This document shows positions 9,072-16,191 of a DNA stretch of 64,000 bases, in pieces. The DNA lies in the NCBI GenBank assembly GCA_016342355.1, contig JAEINP010000003.1, forward strand, positions 1-64,000. Direction: 5' to 3'. Source of the DNA: Desulfatibacillum sp. (GTDB lineage: Bacteria > Desulfobacterota > Desulfobacteria > Desulfobacterales > Desulfatibacillaceae). Within the stretch, counting starts at the first letter, position 1, and each line of letters opens with the position of its first letter. Both the position numbers and the translations under genes were made by a program. The notes beneath the pieces are model-generated. The model was not told the DNA's origin. It saw only the letters and a list, made by a program, of their open reading frames with translations, and did no database searches.

Positions 9072-9800
9072 GGTCCCCGGAGTGTTGATCAGGGCTGATT
9101 GGGGCGATGTTTTATCCACTGCCAGGGCGAAAAGGTCGTCGTTATTGTGCACAGCGTCTATACAGGGAGTGATGGATGCCCAGCCCCGGACCAGTGCGTC
9201 CTGGTTATTGACCGGGTCCCAATATGCCAGGTCCACGTAATTGACGTCGCCGCTTCCATTGAGATCCTGGTTGATAAGCCGAACGGCGGCGGCGTTCATG
9301 CGGTCTATAATGTCTTCCCGGGGATATCCTGCCATGAGCATAAAGCTCACGGTCTGGTACGTCAATTCAGACAGGATGTTGACACGAAAGCCTTCCTTTT
9401 TGATAGTTCCGCCCTGGAGCACGAGATGGATGGTTCCAGCGTTGGGCGTGCCCGCCGCGTCAAGGAAGCCGTCGTCGTCCGCATCAATATCCGTGCCGCC
9501 TGTGACTTCGATGACGTAGAGGCGGTCGTCGTCCAAGCGGTCGTCGGAAAGGGTGAATCGCCCGGCCCTGGTAAGGTCATCACTGGTGGTTGTCGCGCCC
9601 GTGGTGATGGGATTTTCCATATCGGGGTAGGCAAAGACTTTGTAGTCCGCCCCGCATAAGGGACCCAGGACCGCTTTTCCGGTGGATGTGCCTCCTATGT
9701 ACGGGACATCATTATCGTCACTGCAGCTGAACAAAACGACCAGAAGAGAGATCACAAAAATGGGTAAAAGTAATGATTTCAGCTTGAGCTTCCAATGCAT
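7374..9800 (-). CDS. LVIVD-repeat beta-propeller lipoprotein
   Basis: An 808-residue exported protein. The start at 9800 (MHWKLKLKS) is chosen because GGAGGA precedes it and a signal peptide begins there; an in-frame start further upstream lacks these. The hydrophobic stretch ends in LFSC, a plausible lipobox, followed by acidic residues. An EF-hand-like calcium loop, DLNGSGDVNYVD, lies near 179-190. From about residue 250 there are 14 copies of a 41-residue LVIVD repeat, core pattern AYVAD-x4-GL-x-VVDVSDP. LVIVD repeats form beta-propellers; 14 could be two seven-bladed domains (inference). Likely an outer-membrane or periplasmic binding protein. It converges on the radical SAM gene and is monocistronic. 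Confidence 0.85.
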   Translation of the reverse strand: MHWKLKLKSLLLPIFVISLLVVLFSCSDDNDVPYIGGTSTGKAVLGPLCGADYKVFAYPDMENPITTGATTTSDDLTRAGRFTLSDDRLDDDRLYVIEVTGGTDIDADDDGFLDAAGTPNAGTIHLVLQGGTIKKEGFRVNILSELTYQTVSFMLMAGYPREDIIDRMNAAAVRLINQDLNGSGDVNYVDLAYWDPVNNQDALVRGWASITPCIDAVHNNDDLFALAVDKTSPQSALINTPGTALNVAVANNTAYVADASGGLRVFDVADPFAPALLGAVATDSARDVAISGHYAYVADSSDGMKVVDVDDPLDPQIVGVVDTEKARSIAVSGNLAYVADDTAGLCVMDVTDPTDPQVVGAAPTFQARDVALYGNNFACVADDAEGLKIVNISDPANPQVVGAVATEDASSVAVSNDHAFVADGAHGMKVVDISNPAAPQIVGAASTGESWSVTVFGTTAYVAGDGNGFKMVDVSDPADPKILGTRDSGDTNGILVLDNIAYLANGYQGLKITDVAIAPNSQIVGYVNTIDAQDVALQGDHAYVADGAGGLAVVDISDPANPSVKGSASSAFARGVAVQGDYAYLADGDDGLRILDVSDPTAPWEVGNLDTEDANNVTVSGDYAYVADGDAGLRVIDVSNPANPAIKGTLDTRSAYDVALSGNLAYVADGMDGLMVVDVSDPENPTEIGALDTAFAEDIVLSGNYAFIADGHQGVKVADVSDPANPEQKAYLDTPNSARAVTLSGNYLYVSDNGPSVIIVDVSDPLNPVTVAWVETLNVFYKLEVHEGYAYLASGALGLQVLKAIPAP

Positions 9801-9918
9801 AGCGTCCTCCAGGGTTGAGTCAAGGCCAGAGACTTTATATTCGATACTCGGTTTTATTGTACGCGTATTCTTTTGTAAACCCGCATTCGCCAAAATAAAA
9901 TACTGTGGATAAAAAAGA

Positions 9919-9953
9919 TTGACAGGACGGGGGTATCATCTTGTATACAAGAT
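9919..9953 (+). promoter_or_regulatory. marR promoter overlapped by a palindromic operator
   Basis: TTGACA at 9919-9924 is followed by a perfect 16-bp palindrome, ATCTTGTATACAAGAT, at 9938-9953. The likely -10 hexamer (TGTATA, 9942-9947, 17-base spacer) falls inside the palindrome, so a bound dimer would block RNA polymerase. The MarR start is 38 bases downstream, which fits autoregulation. Confidence 0.65.
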
Positions 9954-9990
9954 ATTATTATCCTCGCATACGGGATGATCGGAGAAAACC

Positions 9991-10401
9991 ATGCACTATA
10001 AAGACTGCATCATGTTCCAAATGGCCAAAGCCTATCAAAAGGTTCATGCCGAATTCAAGACGGGCGCCGCCAATTTCGGCCTGACCCCCATACAATGCCT
10101 TGTCCTGCAAGTCCTGTTTGAGGAAGACGGCCTATCCTCGGGTGAAATCGGCCAACGTCTGAATATGGACAGTTCTACACTGTCCGGGGTCTTGGAACGA
10201 TTGACCGACGGAGACTGGATCATTAAAAAAATTTCCGTCTTAGACCGGCGGGTCCTGGAAATCCACCCGACGCACAATGCCTTTGCCCATAAAGCCGCCT
10301 TGGTTGAAATGATTGAAAGCCTCAACAAATCGGTACTTAAGTCGTTCCGGGTGGAGGAAAAATTGCTGTTCCAGAGGATGTTACAGGATCTTTATCAATA
10401 A
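9991..10401 (+). CDS. MarR-family transcriptional regulator
   Basis: A 136-residue winged-helix DNA-binding protein. QCLVLQVLFEEDGLSSGEIGQRLNMDSSTLSGVLERL (residues about 34-70) spans the recognition helices, followed by the wing with DRRVLEIHPT, the DxR motif of the family. CGGAGAA gives the ribosome-binding site. Perfect or near-perfect copies of the same TTGTATACAA palindrome lie before it (9938-9953) and after it (10420-10431). The simplest reading is that it represses itself and the downstream HTH-ferredoxin gene. The inducing ligand is unknown. Confidence 0.85.
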   Translation: MHYKDCIMFQMAKAYQKVHAEFKTGAANFGLTPIQCLVLQVLFEEDGLSSGEIGQRLNMDSSTLSGVLERLTDGDWIIKKISVLDRRVLEIHPTHNAFAHKAALVEMIESLNKSVLKSFRVEEKLLFQRMLQDLYQ

Positions 10402-10725
10402 TTTTTTTTGATCAATTAACTTGTATACAAGATATCTCACCCGGACAGGCCTCTTGGATTTTCTGTGAGCCACGAGATCGGAAACTCGGGCGTTTAGATC
10501 AAGGCTGTTAGAAAGGAGCCAAGACAATGAACGATAGGTTTACCACGAACTTCTGGAAGTGAAGAAAATGCGCGGGGCGAATATTCGGGAATGGACATCC
10601 CGAAGTTCGTTGCCATGGCGTTTAAGGAGGCCATCAAAGCCAACCAACACCGGCGTAATTTTGCCTGACGCAATACATGAACAATGAAGCCGCACACCGA
10701 TATCAAACAAAAAAGGAGCATGCAA
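10402..10725 (+). other. intergenic region with second operator and coding scraps
   Basis: This 324-base gap separates marR from the ferredoxin gene. It holds the operator at 10420-10431. Further on, an ATG at 10527 after GAAAGGAG opens an 11-codon frame that stops. Between 10591 and 10668 a different frame reads as a helical 25-residue peptide (MDIPKFVAMAF...). These may be remains of a small frameshifted gene or a leader peptide; I cannot support a real gene. Confidence 0.35.
10420..10431 (+). promoter_or_regulatory. second MarR operator copy
   Basis: CTTGTATACAAG is a perfect 12-bp palindrome identical to the core of the 9938-9953 site. It lies 19 bases after the marR stop and about 295 bases before the ferredoxin gene. 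The shared sequence supports one regulator acting at both. Confidence 0.6.
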
Positions 10726-11880
10726 ATGGATAAAAAAAATGCATATCAGGGCCTGATCGAGCACACCAACAACTGGTTGTTCGAAATGCCGGAAAACGAT
10801 TTGCTGATGGAACTTCTAAAAATGCGTTTCACCGTGGAAGAAGCAGCCTTTTTGTCCAGGTTTCCCCATTTCCCCCATACCCTGGAGGAGCTTTCCCAAC
10901 GTCTTGAAATCCCCGCTGACGAACTGGAAAAAATCATGAAGCCCATGATTTTCAAGGGCTTTATTTACAAAGTGCATGGCAAGTCGACGGTGCGCTATTC
11001 GTTCACGGATCCGGTTTTCTTTTTCGGCAGACTGCCAGGCTGGAGGGGCGAAGACGACGAGTTCAATCGCAAATTCGCACCGCTTTTCAACAAATATTAC
11101 GACAAGCACATGGGTGCGGACTTCCTAGGGCATCCCACCAAAGGGCTTCGGGCCATTCCCGTGGCCAAAACCGTGGATGACTCCCGGGAGATCGTTCCCT
11201 ATGAGGATATACTTGCCTACGTGGAAAAGGAAAACTACTACACCGTCTCCACCTGTCCCTGCCGCCACGACCATAACCTGGACCCGGCTAATACCCCCTG
11301 CCCGCACGAAAAGGAAGTCTGCCTGCATTTCGGCAAGCTGGGAAAATACATAGTGGATCACGGCATGGGACGGGAAATCACCAAAAAGGAAACCCTGGAA
11401 ATCTTAGCCCGATGCGCGGACGCGGGGCTGGTGCATGCCATATCCAATACGAAATTCGGCATGGACACCATCTGCAACTGCTGCTCGTGCTGCTGCATTT
11501 TCGTCCGCCCAATCGACCTGCCGGAAGGGGCTCAGCGGGAGCATCATCAGCCTTCCAGCTATATGTTAAGCTATGACGCGGAAAAGTGCATTGTTTGCGG
11601 AAAATGCGCCAAGCGCTGCCCTGTGGATGCCATTGAAATTCGAAACAGGAAAAACGTCCCGCCTCCCCCGGACGGAAAAAGACTCCGCCTCCAAGATAAA
11701 AAAGAGTGGGTCTATAATCCGGATTTTTGTATTGGCTGTGGGGTTTGTGTGCATAAATGCGCCACCGATGCCATCAAACTGGTTTACAGAGGCCAGGATG
11801 CGGACATCCCGGACAGTTTTTCCGAGGCGGGAAAGCGTATGTTGGCCGAGCGGAAAAGGGATTTTTCCAAAGTTTTTTAA
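10726..11880 (+). CDS. winged-helix plus 4Fe-4S ferredoxin-domain protein
   Basis: A 384-residue soluble protein. Residues 30-95 look like a helix-turn-helix/winged helix. A cysteine-rich middle follows (CPCRHDH near 177-183, CNCCSCCC at 250-257). The C-terminus has two ferredoxin clusters: C288/C291/C294/C298 in CIVCGKCAKRCP and C335/C338/C341/C345 in CIGCGVCVHKC. Such proteins occur in anaerobic Desulfobacterota, with a presumed electron-transfer or redox-sensing role. The ATG at 10726 is chosen because GGAG (10715-10718) lies 7 bases upstream; earlier in-frame ATGs lack this. The upstream MarR operator suggests control by the neighbouring regulator. Confidence 0.75.
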   Translation: MDKKNAYQGLIEHTNNWLFEMPENDLLMELLKMRFTVEEAAFLSRFPHFPHTLEELSQRLEIPADELEKIMKPMIFKGFIYKVHGKSTVRYSFTDPVFFFGRLPGWRGEDDEFNRKFAPLFNKYYDKHMGADFLGHPTKGLRAIPVAKTVDDSREIVPYEDILAYVEKENYYTVSTCPCRHDHNLDPANTPCPHEKEVCLHFGKLGKYIVDHGMGREITKKETLEILARCADAGLVHAISNTKFGMDTICNCCSCCCIFVRPIDLPEGAQREHHQPSSYMLSYDAEKCIVCGKCAKRCPVDAIEIRNRKNVPPPPDGKRLRLQDKKEWVYNPDFCIGCGVCVHKCATDAIKLVYRGQDADIPDSFSEAGKRMLAERKRDFSKVF

Positions 11881-12127
11881 ACAGGACTTGGCAATACGCA
11901 TCGGCAGGCTTTCCGGCCTCAGGCAGCCGCATTATCCGGGGCTGCTTCAGCCGCCCGTAAAGGGAGCTATTTGCTGTGCAACGGACTCACCGAGGCTGCG
12001 GGGACGTCCCGGGTCGCGCCCCTGCTGCAAACTGGAATCCTGCCTTTCCATTTAAATGTGGACGCGTCCCTGACTATACTCAGTCGTTAGTCAGCAAAAT
12101 AAACAAGTCTAATAAAGGAAATTAGCC

Positions 12128-12520
12128 ATGACAGACCAACGTGCGCGCCTATACAATCTTTCGTCAGGGTTCGCGGATGCTTTCAATCGCGGGAATCTTG
12201 ACGATATAATGGATTTCTTTGCCCAGGACGCCATTCTAGAGGATAGCACAGGAGGGAAGCACAAAGGAAAAGAAGCCATTCGAGCCGCCTTCAGGCCCCT
12301 TGTGGATGGCGGACAAGGCAAAATTCGCTTTGATCTTGAAGACTTTTTTACTGAGGTGGAAACCAAGAAAGTAATGATCAGGTGGACCCTGCACACCAAC
12401 ATGGAGGGAGACTGGAAAAAACGGCGTGGAATGGACATCTTACGTTTCAGCGGCGACAAGATTGTTGAAAAACTGGCTTACACAAAGGCTGAGGTCCCGG
12501 TGCTCAGTGACGGCCCCTAA
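12128..12520 (+). CDS. SnoaL-like/NTF2-fold protein
   Basis: A 130-residue protein with the cone-shaped NTF2/SnoaL fold. The N-terminal helix (FADAFNRGNLDDIMDFFAQDAILEDSTGG is typical of its helix-strand start, residues 15-43) is followed by GKEAIRAAFRPL and a beta-sheet ending in RFSGDKIVEKLAY. Members bind or isomerise small hydrophobic molecules, and no catalytic residue identifies a reaction. AAAGGAA precedes the ATG. A TATACT-like -10 (12075-12080) inside a TGACT/AGTCA dyad lies just upstream; the 250 bases back to the ferredoxin gene otherwise show nothing I recognise. Confidence 0.7.
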   Translation: MTDQRARLYNLSSGFADAFNRGNLDDIMDFFAQDAILEDSTGGKHKGKEAIRAAFRPLVDGGQGKIRFDLEDFFTEVETKKVMIRWTLHTNMEGDWKKRRGMDILRFSGDKIVEKLAYTKAEVPVLSDGP

Positions 12521-12540
12521 AACACTGTCAAACATCTACA

Positions 12541-12599
12541 ATGGGGTCAAGTCTACGTTTGACGTTTGAGCCGCCTTTAAGACCGTCAAGTGTCAAACG
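12541..12599. repeat. REP-like repeat, copy 1, with hairpin
   Basis: The first 30 bases (12541-12570, beginning ATGGGGTCAAGTCTACG) match 13121-13150 at 27 of 30 positions. Here they continue into a hairpin: CGTTTGACGTTTGA (12556-12569) pairs with TCAAGTGTCAAACG (12586-12599), with two wobbles. Similar motifs accompany REP-associated transposase systems in related bacteria (recalled, not searched); no transposase gene is present. Confidence 0.55.
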
Positions 12600-13061
12600 C
12601 AGGCTGGCCCTCCGCTCCACAGCGGCGCCCGCAGCCGCCTTCACAAAAGGTCATCACAATTTCCGGGCACCCTGTATGCTCGTCCATTTGCTCCTGGACG
12701 GCGGAAAAGCCGCGCTTTTCGTAAAACCGGACGCTTTTTTGGTTCTCTTTATACACGGAAAGGCGCAGCCTGTTTCTGAGGGATTTTGCCTTGTCCATTA
12801 AAAGGCCGCCGATCCCCCTGCCCTGCTCCTTTGGAGATACGAACAGAGCGGCAAATCATTTCCATAGAGGGAAGCAAACCCTTTGACAGCGTCGTTTTCA
12901 ACAAAAACATACGTTTCGGAGGCGGGGAGGTAAATGTTGCGCATATCATCCAGCCTGGATTCCCAAAATTCGCGGCCCACAAAGTCATGAGATTCTATGG
13001 GCGCCTCCAGCCAAATTTTCAGCACGGCGTCCATGTCCGACGATGTCATGGGTCTGATCAT
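12586..13061 (-). pseudogene. GNAT-family N-acetyltransferase, frameshifted
   Basis: Two frames join to make one acetyltransferase of about 155 residues. The 5' frame starts at 13061 (MIRPMTSSDMDAVLKIW, with AGGGAT before it) and runs to SLYGNDL. The 3' frame supplies LFVSPKEQGRGIGGLLMDKAK, the acetyl-CoA-binding motif (QGRGIGG), then VRFYEKRGF. The break is near 12846-12852; adding one base would restore GNDLAALFVSPKEQ. Either the gene is inactivated by a single deletion or the assembly has an error. REP-like repeats flank it on both sides. Confidence 0.75.
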
Positions 13062-13120
13062 GATTTATCCCTATTGATGATTGAGCATAGAAGCCTCCCC
13101 TAACCGTACGCCGAAAATAC

Positions 13121-13150
13121 ATGGGGTCAAATCTACGCTTTACGTTTGAG
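13121..13150. repeat. REP-like repeat, copy 2
   Basis: A direct copy of 12541-12570 in the same orientation with 3 mismatches (ATGGGGTCAAATCTACG...). The downstream hairpin arm seen in copy 1 is missing. The two copies lie 580 bases apart and bracket the broken acetyltransferase gene. Confidence 0.5.
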
Positions 13151-13196
13151 ACCCGGGATCCGGTTCAGGCTTCCAGTTCGGGCCTTGCATGGAAAG

Positions 13197-14432
13197 CTAC
13201 CGGATGACCCGGAAGTTTCCCAAACAAATCAATTCCTTGGGTGACAAGGCATAAGGAAGGGCTTTGCCCCAAATCCCGCTGGTCAGACGCGCCGCCGCGC
13301 GGACGGCCCGTCCCGTTTTCCAGCCCGGATCAAACTGGGGCATGACGGTCTGGTAAACCGCCTCTTTGGCGAAAGACAGGGCAGGTCCGGCCAGGGAAAA
13401 AGAATCTGCAACCAAGTAGGTATCCAGGTTGCCAAATGTGATGAGGGTTGGCTTGGGTGAGGGTTTAAAGCTCGTCAATTTTTTGCCTTTTGATAGTCTG
13501 ATGATATTACGCGCCGCGCACTTACCCATATCCATTGCATGATAGGCCTGCTTGGCCAAAGGTTTGTTGAGCCCGGCGGTATCGCCGACAACAAATAGGT
13601 TAGGATGCTCAATGCTCCGGAGGCTATCATTCACGGGCGCCCATTCGCCCGATTCACGGGCCAGTCCCCAGGCAAGCAGTTCTCCACGGGGTTTGACCCC
13701 TCCCGTCCAAATGGTCATGTCCGCCGGTATTGTTTCGCCGTCCGCAAGCTCAAGCGTTCCGGTTGAAACCTTTCTTACTGATCTTCCCATGTGAAAAGAC
13801 ACCGGTAAATTTCGGCATCTATCAACAACCATTTCATGAAGCCCCGGAGGTCCAAATCCCAGGACTCTGTTGTTCCCATCAATAAGATGAATATCAATCC
13901 CCGGTCTTTTTCCGTAGCGCCGAAGTACCTCCCCGAGGGCCTCCACGCCTTCAATGCCGCCTCCCACAATAGCTATGGAAAAAGGTTTCCCGGAATCCAT
14001 CCTCATGGCAAGAGTTTTGCCGATGGCATGGCAGTCTTCAACACTTTTGAAACCGACTGCGATTTCTTCCGCCCCTGGCGCATTGAAAAAATTAGCTGCT
14101 CCTCCAATGGCGCAAATGGCGAAATCGTAAGGAACCTCCGTGCCGTTTTCCGTTTTCACATAGTTTTCGCGAGGCAGCCAATACGCGGCCTTTTCCTGAA
14201 GAAAACGATGCCCGGCAGCCTCGACGATTTTCCGTCTGGAAATCCTGATCTGTCCGGGTTTTTTAATCTGGCTGACCAGTTCGTGGATGTTGGGTAAAAA
14301 TTCAAAATACGGCCATGGATCCAGAACAGTTACTTGAAAACCCTTTGGTAGCGCTTTCGCGGCGGACAAGCCCCCGAAATTTGCTCCGACGATCAAGACA
14401 CGGGGCCTTTTTTTACTCGTGATGATATGCAT
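13197..14432 (-). CDS. NAD(P)/FAD-dependent oxidoreductase, NDH-2-like
   Basis: A 411-residue flavoprotein of the pyridine nucleotide-disulfide / type II NADH dehydrogenase group. The N-terminal FAD fold begins RVLIVGANFGGLSAAKAL (residues 10-27). The second dinucleotide fold shows IAIVGGGIEGVEALGEV. NLFVVGDTAGLNKPLAKQAYHA near 300 is the FAD-contacting GD motif. Such enzymes oxidise NADH or sulfide and pass electrons to quinones. No redox-active Cys pair is obvious, which argues against sulfide:quinone oxidoreductase. The start has only a weak ribosome-binding site. Confidence 0.8.
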   Translation of the reverse strand: MHIITSKKRPRVLIVGANFGGLSAAKALPKGFQVTVLDPWPYFEFLPNIHELVSQIKKPGQIRISRRKIVEAAGHRFLQEKAAYWLPRENYVKTENGTEVPYDFAICAIGGAANFFNAPGAEEIAVGFKSVEDCHAIGKTLAMRMDSGKPFSIAIVGGGIEGVEALGEVLRRYGKRPGIDIHLIDGNNRVLGFGPPGLHEMVVDRCRNLPVSFHMGRSVRKVSTGTLELADGETIPADMTIWTGGVKPRGELLAWGLARESGEWAPVNDSLRSIEHPNLFVVGDTAGLNKPLAKQAYHAMDMGKCAARNIIRLSKGKKLTSFKPSPKPTLITFGNLDTYLVADSFSLAGPALSFAKEAVYQTVMPQFDPGWKTGRAVRAAARLTSGIWGKALPYALSPKELICLGNFRVIR

Positions 14433-14450
14433 GATTGGAAAATGGCCCCG

Positions 14451-14825
14451 CTATTTCACGCCCAGTAAAGGAAGTTCCTTCTCAATCCGGAAAAAAACCA
14501 AGTGCCTGGGATTCTCCGGGTCTTTTCCCCCTTCCCGTTTTCTGAGTTCAAAGAGCCTTTCCGTATCCTTCTCCTCCGCAACTTTTGTCAAAGACAATCT
14601 TTTCCCTTTATATCCCGGTCCTTCCTGCAAAAACAGGTAATGGGCATGGGGATTATCCGACAAATTGGCATAGGAAAGCCTCTCCGGCATAATGAAGGCG
14701 ATCGTGCCGTCCTCCATGCAGTGCGGCCGGGAAAAAATCGCCCCGTTAACCTCACCACTTTGATTGGAGGTGGAAAGAACTCCAACCCCCTCATTTTGCC
14801 CAAAATAAATTTTCATGTCTTCCAT
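14451..14825 (-). CDS. pyridoxamine 5'-phosphate oxidase-like FMN protein
   Basis: A 124-residue split-barrel flavin-binding protein. VGVLSTSNQSGEVNGAIFS (residues 13-31) begins the barrel, followed by TIAFIMPERLSYANLSDNPHAHYLF, typical of general-stress FMN or F420 binding proteins. AGGAG precedes the ATG. It ends 18 bases before the flavoprotein gene on the same strand, so the two may be co-transcribed. The substrate is unknown. Confidence 0.75.
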   Translation of the reverse strand: MEDMKIYFGQNEGVGVLSTSNQSGEVNGAIFSRPHCMEDGTIAFIMPERLSYANLSDNPHAHYLFLQEGPGYKGKRLSLTKVAEEKDTERLFELRKREGGKDPENPRHLVFFRIEKELPLLGVK

Positions 14826-14966
14826 TTACACGCTCCTGGCCGATTGCGTCTGAGTGTTATGCGATGGTTTCAAAAAATTCCTTTGCCAATCTCAAAGTTT
14901 CCAACGGTATTCCGAACGGACTTGAAATGAACAAAAGCCAATTGTTTTGCGTCTTTTCCGGAGTTA

Positions 14967-15443
14967 TTATGGATTCATTCTCGCAATGCTGAAATTGAGT
15001 ATCATGGCAAACCCCACCCACAAAGCATAGGGCGCCATACTCAAAGAAGCGGAGCGGGACAAGCTCCAAAAAGTTTTCATGCAGGCTAAAATCAGGAAAA
15101 AAAGGGCCGTGATCTCACAAAAGGCCAGCCAGGGCATCTGGAGTTCAAAGTATATCAAAGTCCATAGGCCGTTAAGAACAAGCTGTAAGATATAGAGCAC
15201 CATAGGCATTCGGATGCTTTGAGAAGATTTTGCCAGCCACACCCTCCAACCCGCGAATGCTATCAAAATATACAGGAGGGTCCAGACCGGCCCGAAAAGC
15301 CAACCTGGAGGCGCCCAGGAGGGTTTTTGGATTTCTTGATACATTGGCGAAACGTTCGGTCCGGTAAAATACCCGCCGAATAAGGCAACCATCCCGACCA
15401 CAGCCGTTATGAGAAAAAGCGCTCCCAGACTTTTGTTCTTCAT
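14967..15443 (-). CDS. TspO/MBR family membrane protein
   Basis: A 158-residue integral membrane protein with five predicted helices. The family signature is clear: P-x-W-APPGWLFGPVWTLLYILI (about residues 42-62), then WRVW and NGLWTLIYF. TspO proteins bind tetrapyrroles and other small hydrophobic ligands and are linked to stress or photosynthesis regulation. GGGGAA gives the ribosome-binding site. Confidence 0.88.
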   Translation of the reverse strand: MKNKSLGALFLITAVVGMVALFGGYFTGPNVSPMYQEIQKPSWAPPGWLFGPVWTLLYILIAFAGWRVWLAKSSQSIRMPMVLYILQLVLNGLWTLIYFELQMPWLAFCEITALFFLILACMKTFWSLSRSASLSMAPYALWVGFAMILNFSIARMNP

Positions 15444-15461
15444 GCTTCCCCATAAATAAGG

Positions 15462-15701
15462 CTACTCTCTCAAGAAGTTCCTGAGGAGACTATATGGAAT
15501 TTCCGCAGTCCCCACTATCGGCTGTCCCCTCCCTTTGTTCCGATCCCAAAAGCAGAAAAAGAGCAGGCCGAATAAATACACAAATGCCAATCCCCAGGCA
15601 AAGCAAACAGCAAATGCCTGATCATGTTTTCGATACACTCGCCAAAACCTATGGAAGGGTTTACGAATCCCTATTGCACTTTCTTTTGGAATCCAACTCA
15701 T
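15462..15701 (-). CDS. small hypothetical membrane protein
   Basis: A 79-residue frame with one hydrophobic segment (FAVCFAWGLAFVYLFGLLFF, residues about 30-49) and basic flanks. Its ATG directly follows the stop of the CBS gene (TAAATG), suggesting coupling. I recognise no family. No independent ribosome-binding site is visible and it could be a chance frame. Confidence 0.35.
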   Translation of the reverse strand: MSWIPKESAIGIRKPFHRFWRVYRKHDQAFAVCFAWGLAFVYLFGLLFFCFWDRNKGRGQPIVGTAEIPYSLLRNFLRE

Positions 15702-16151
15702 TTATGGCATGAGCGTACGCAGGACGTCTTCTTTGCCCACAATGCCCACCAGCTTGCCGCTTTCCACCACAGGCAGGGTGTGCAGCTTTTTGTCCACCAT
15801 GAGGCTGGCCACTTCGTCCAAAAGGGTGTCAGGCGTCACCGTCACCGGATCTTCGGTCATGGCCTGGGAGACTTTGAAGGCGGCCATTTTTTCCACTTCC
15901 TTTTCCAGAGCTTTTGAAGACCCCAAAGAGAAAACTCCGTCCAGGAGCGTGAAAACGGAAGGAACGGGAAATCGCTTTTGCTGGGCGATAAGATCGCTTT
16001 GGCACAATATTCCCACCACCTTGCCGTTTTTATCCACTACAGGCGCGCCGTTGATCCGTTTTTCCAACAACAGTTTGGCGGCTTCCGAGATGTCCGTGTC
16101 CGGTGTGAGGGAAAAAACCTTGGTGGTCATGATATCGCTGACTTTTTGCAC
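15702..16151 (-). CDS. tandem CBS-domain protein
   Basis: A protein of about 149 residues made of two CBS domains: VSDIMTTKVFSLTPDTDISEAA with INGAPVVDKNGKVVGIL, and VSQAMTEDPVTVTPDTLLDEVA with LHTLPVVESGKLVGIV. CBS pairs bind adenine nucleotides and act as energy sensors. A GTG at 16151 is chosen because AAAAAGGAGA lies 6 bases upstream; the frame extends further (to 16211) without such a site. It follows the DHH-CBS gene by 40 bases and is probably in its operon. Confidence 0.85.
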   Translation of the reverse strand: MQKVSDIMTTKVFSLTPDTDISEAAKLLLEKRINGAPVVDKNGKVVGILCQSDLIAQQKRFPVPSVFTLLDGVFSLGSSKALEKEVEKMAAFKVSQAMTEDPVTVTPDTLLDEVASLMVDKKLHTLPVVESGKLVGIVGKEDVLRTLMP

Positions 16152-16191
16152 TATCGTCTCCTTTTTAGGTAATAAACAGGGTTCCGGATAA

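Noticed and set aside
10591-10668. Small peptide gene before the HTH-ferredoxin protein
   Set aside because: No ribosome-binding site, no recognised family, and only 25 codons; kept only as a note in the intergenic feature.
11881-12127. Riboswitch between ferredoxin and SnoaL-like genes
   Set aside because: GC-rich segments can pair locally, but no conserved riboswitch core (cobalamin, c-di-GMP or others) could be recognised.
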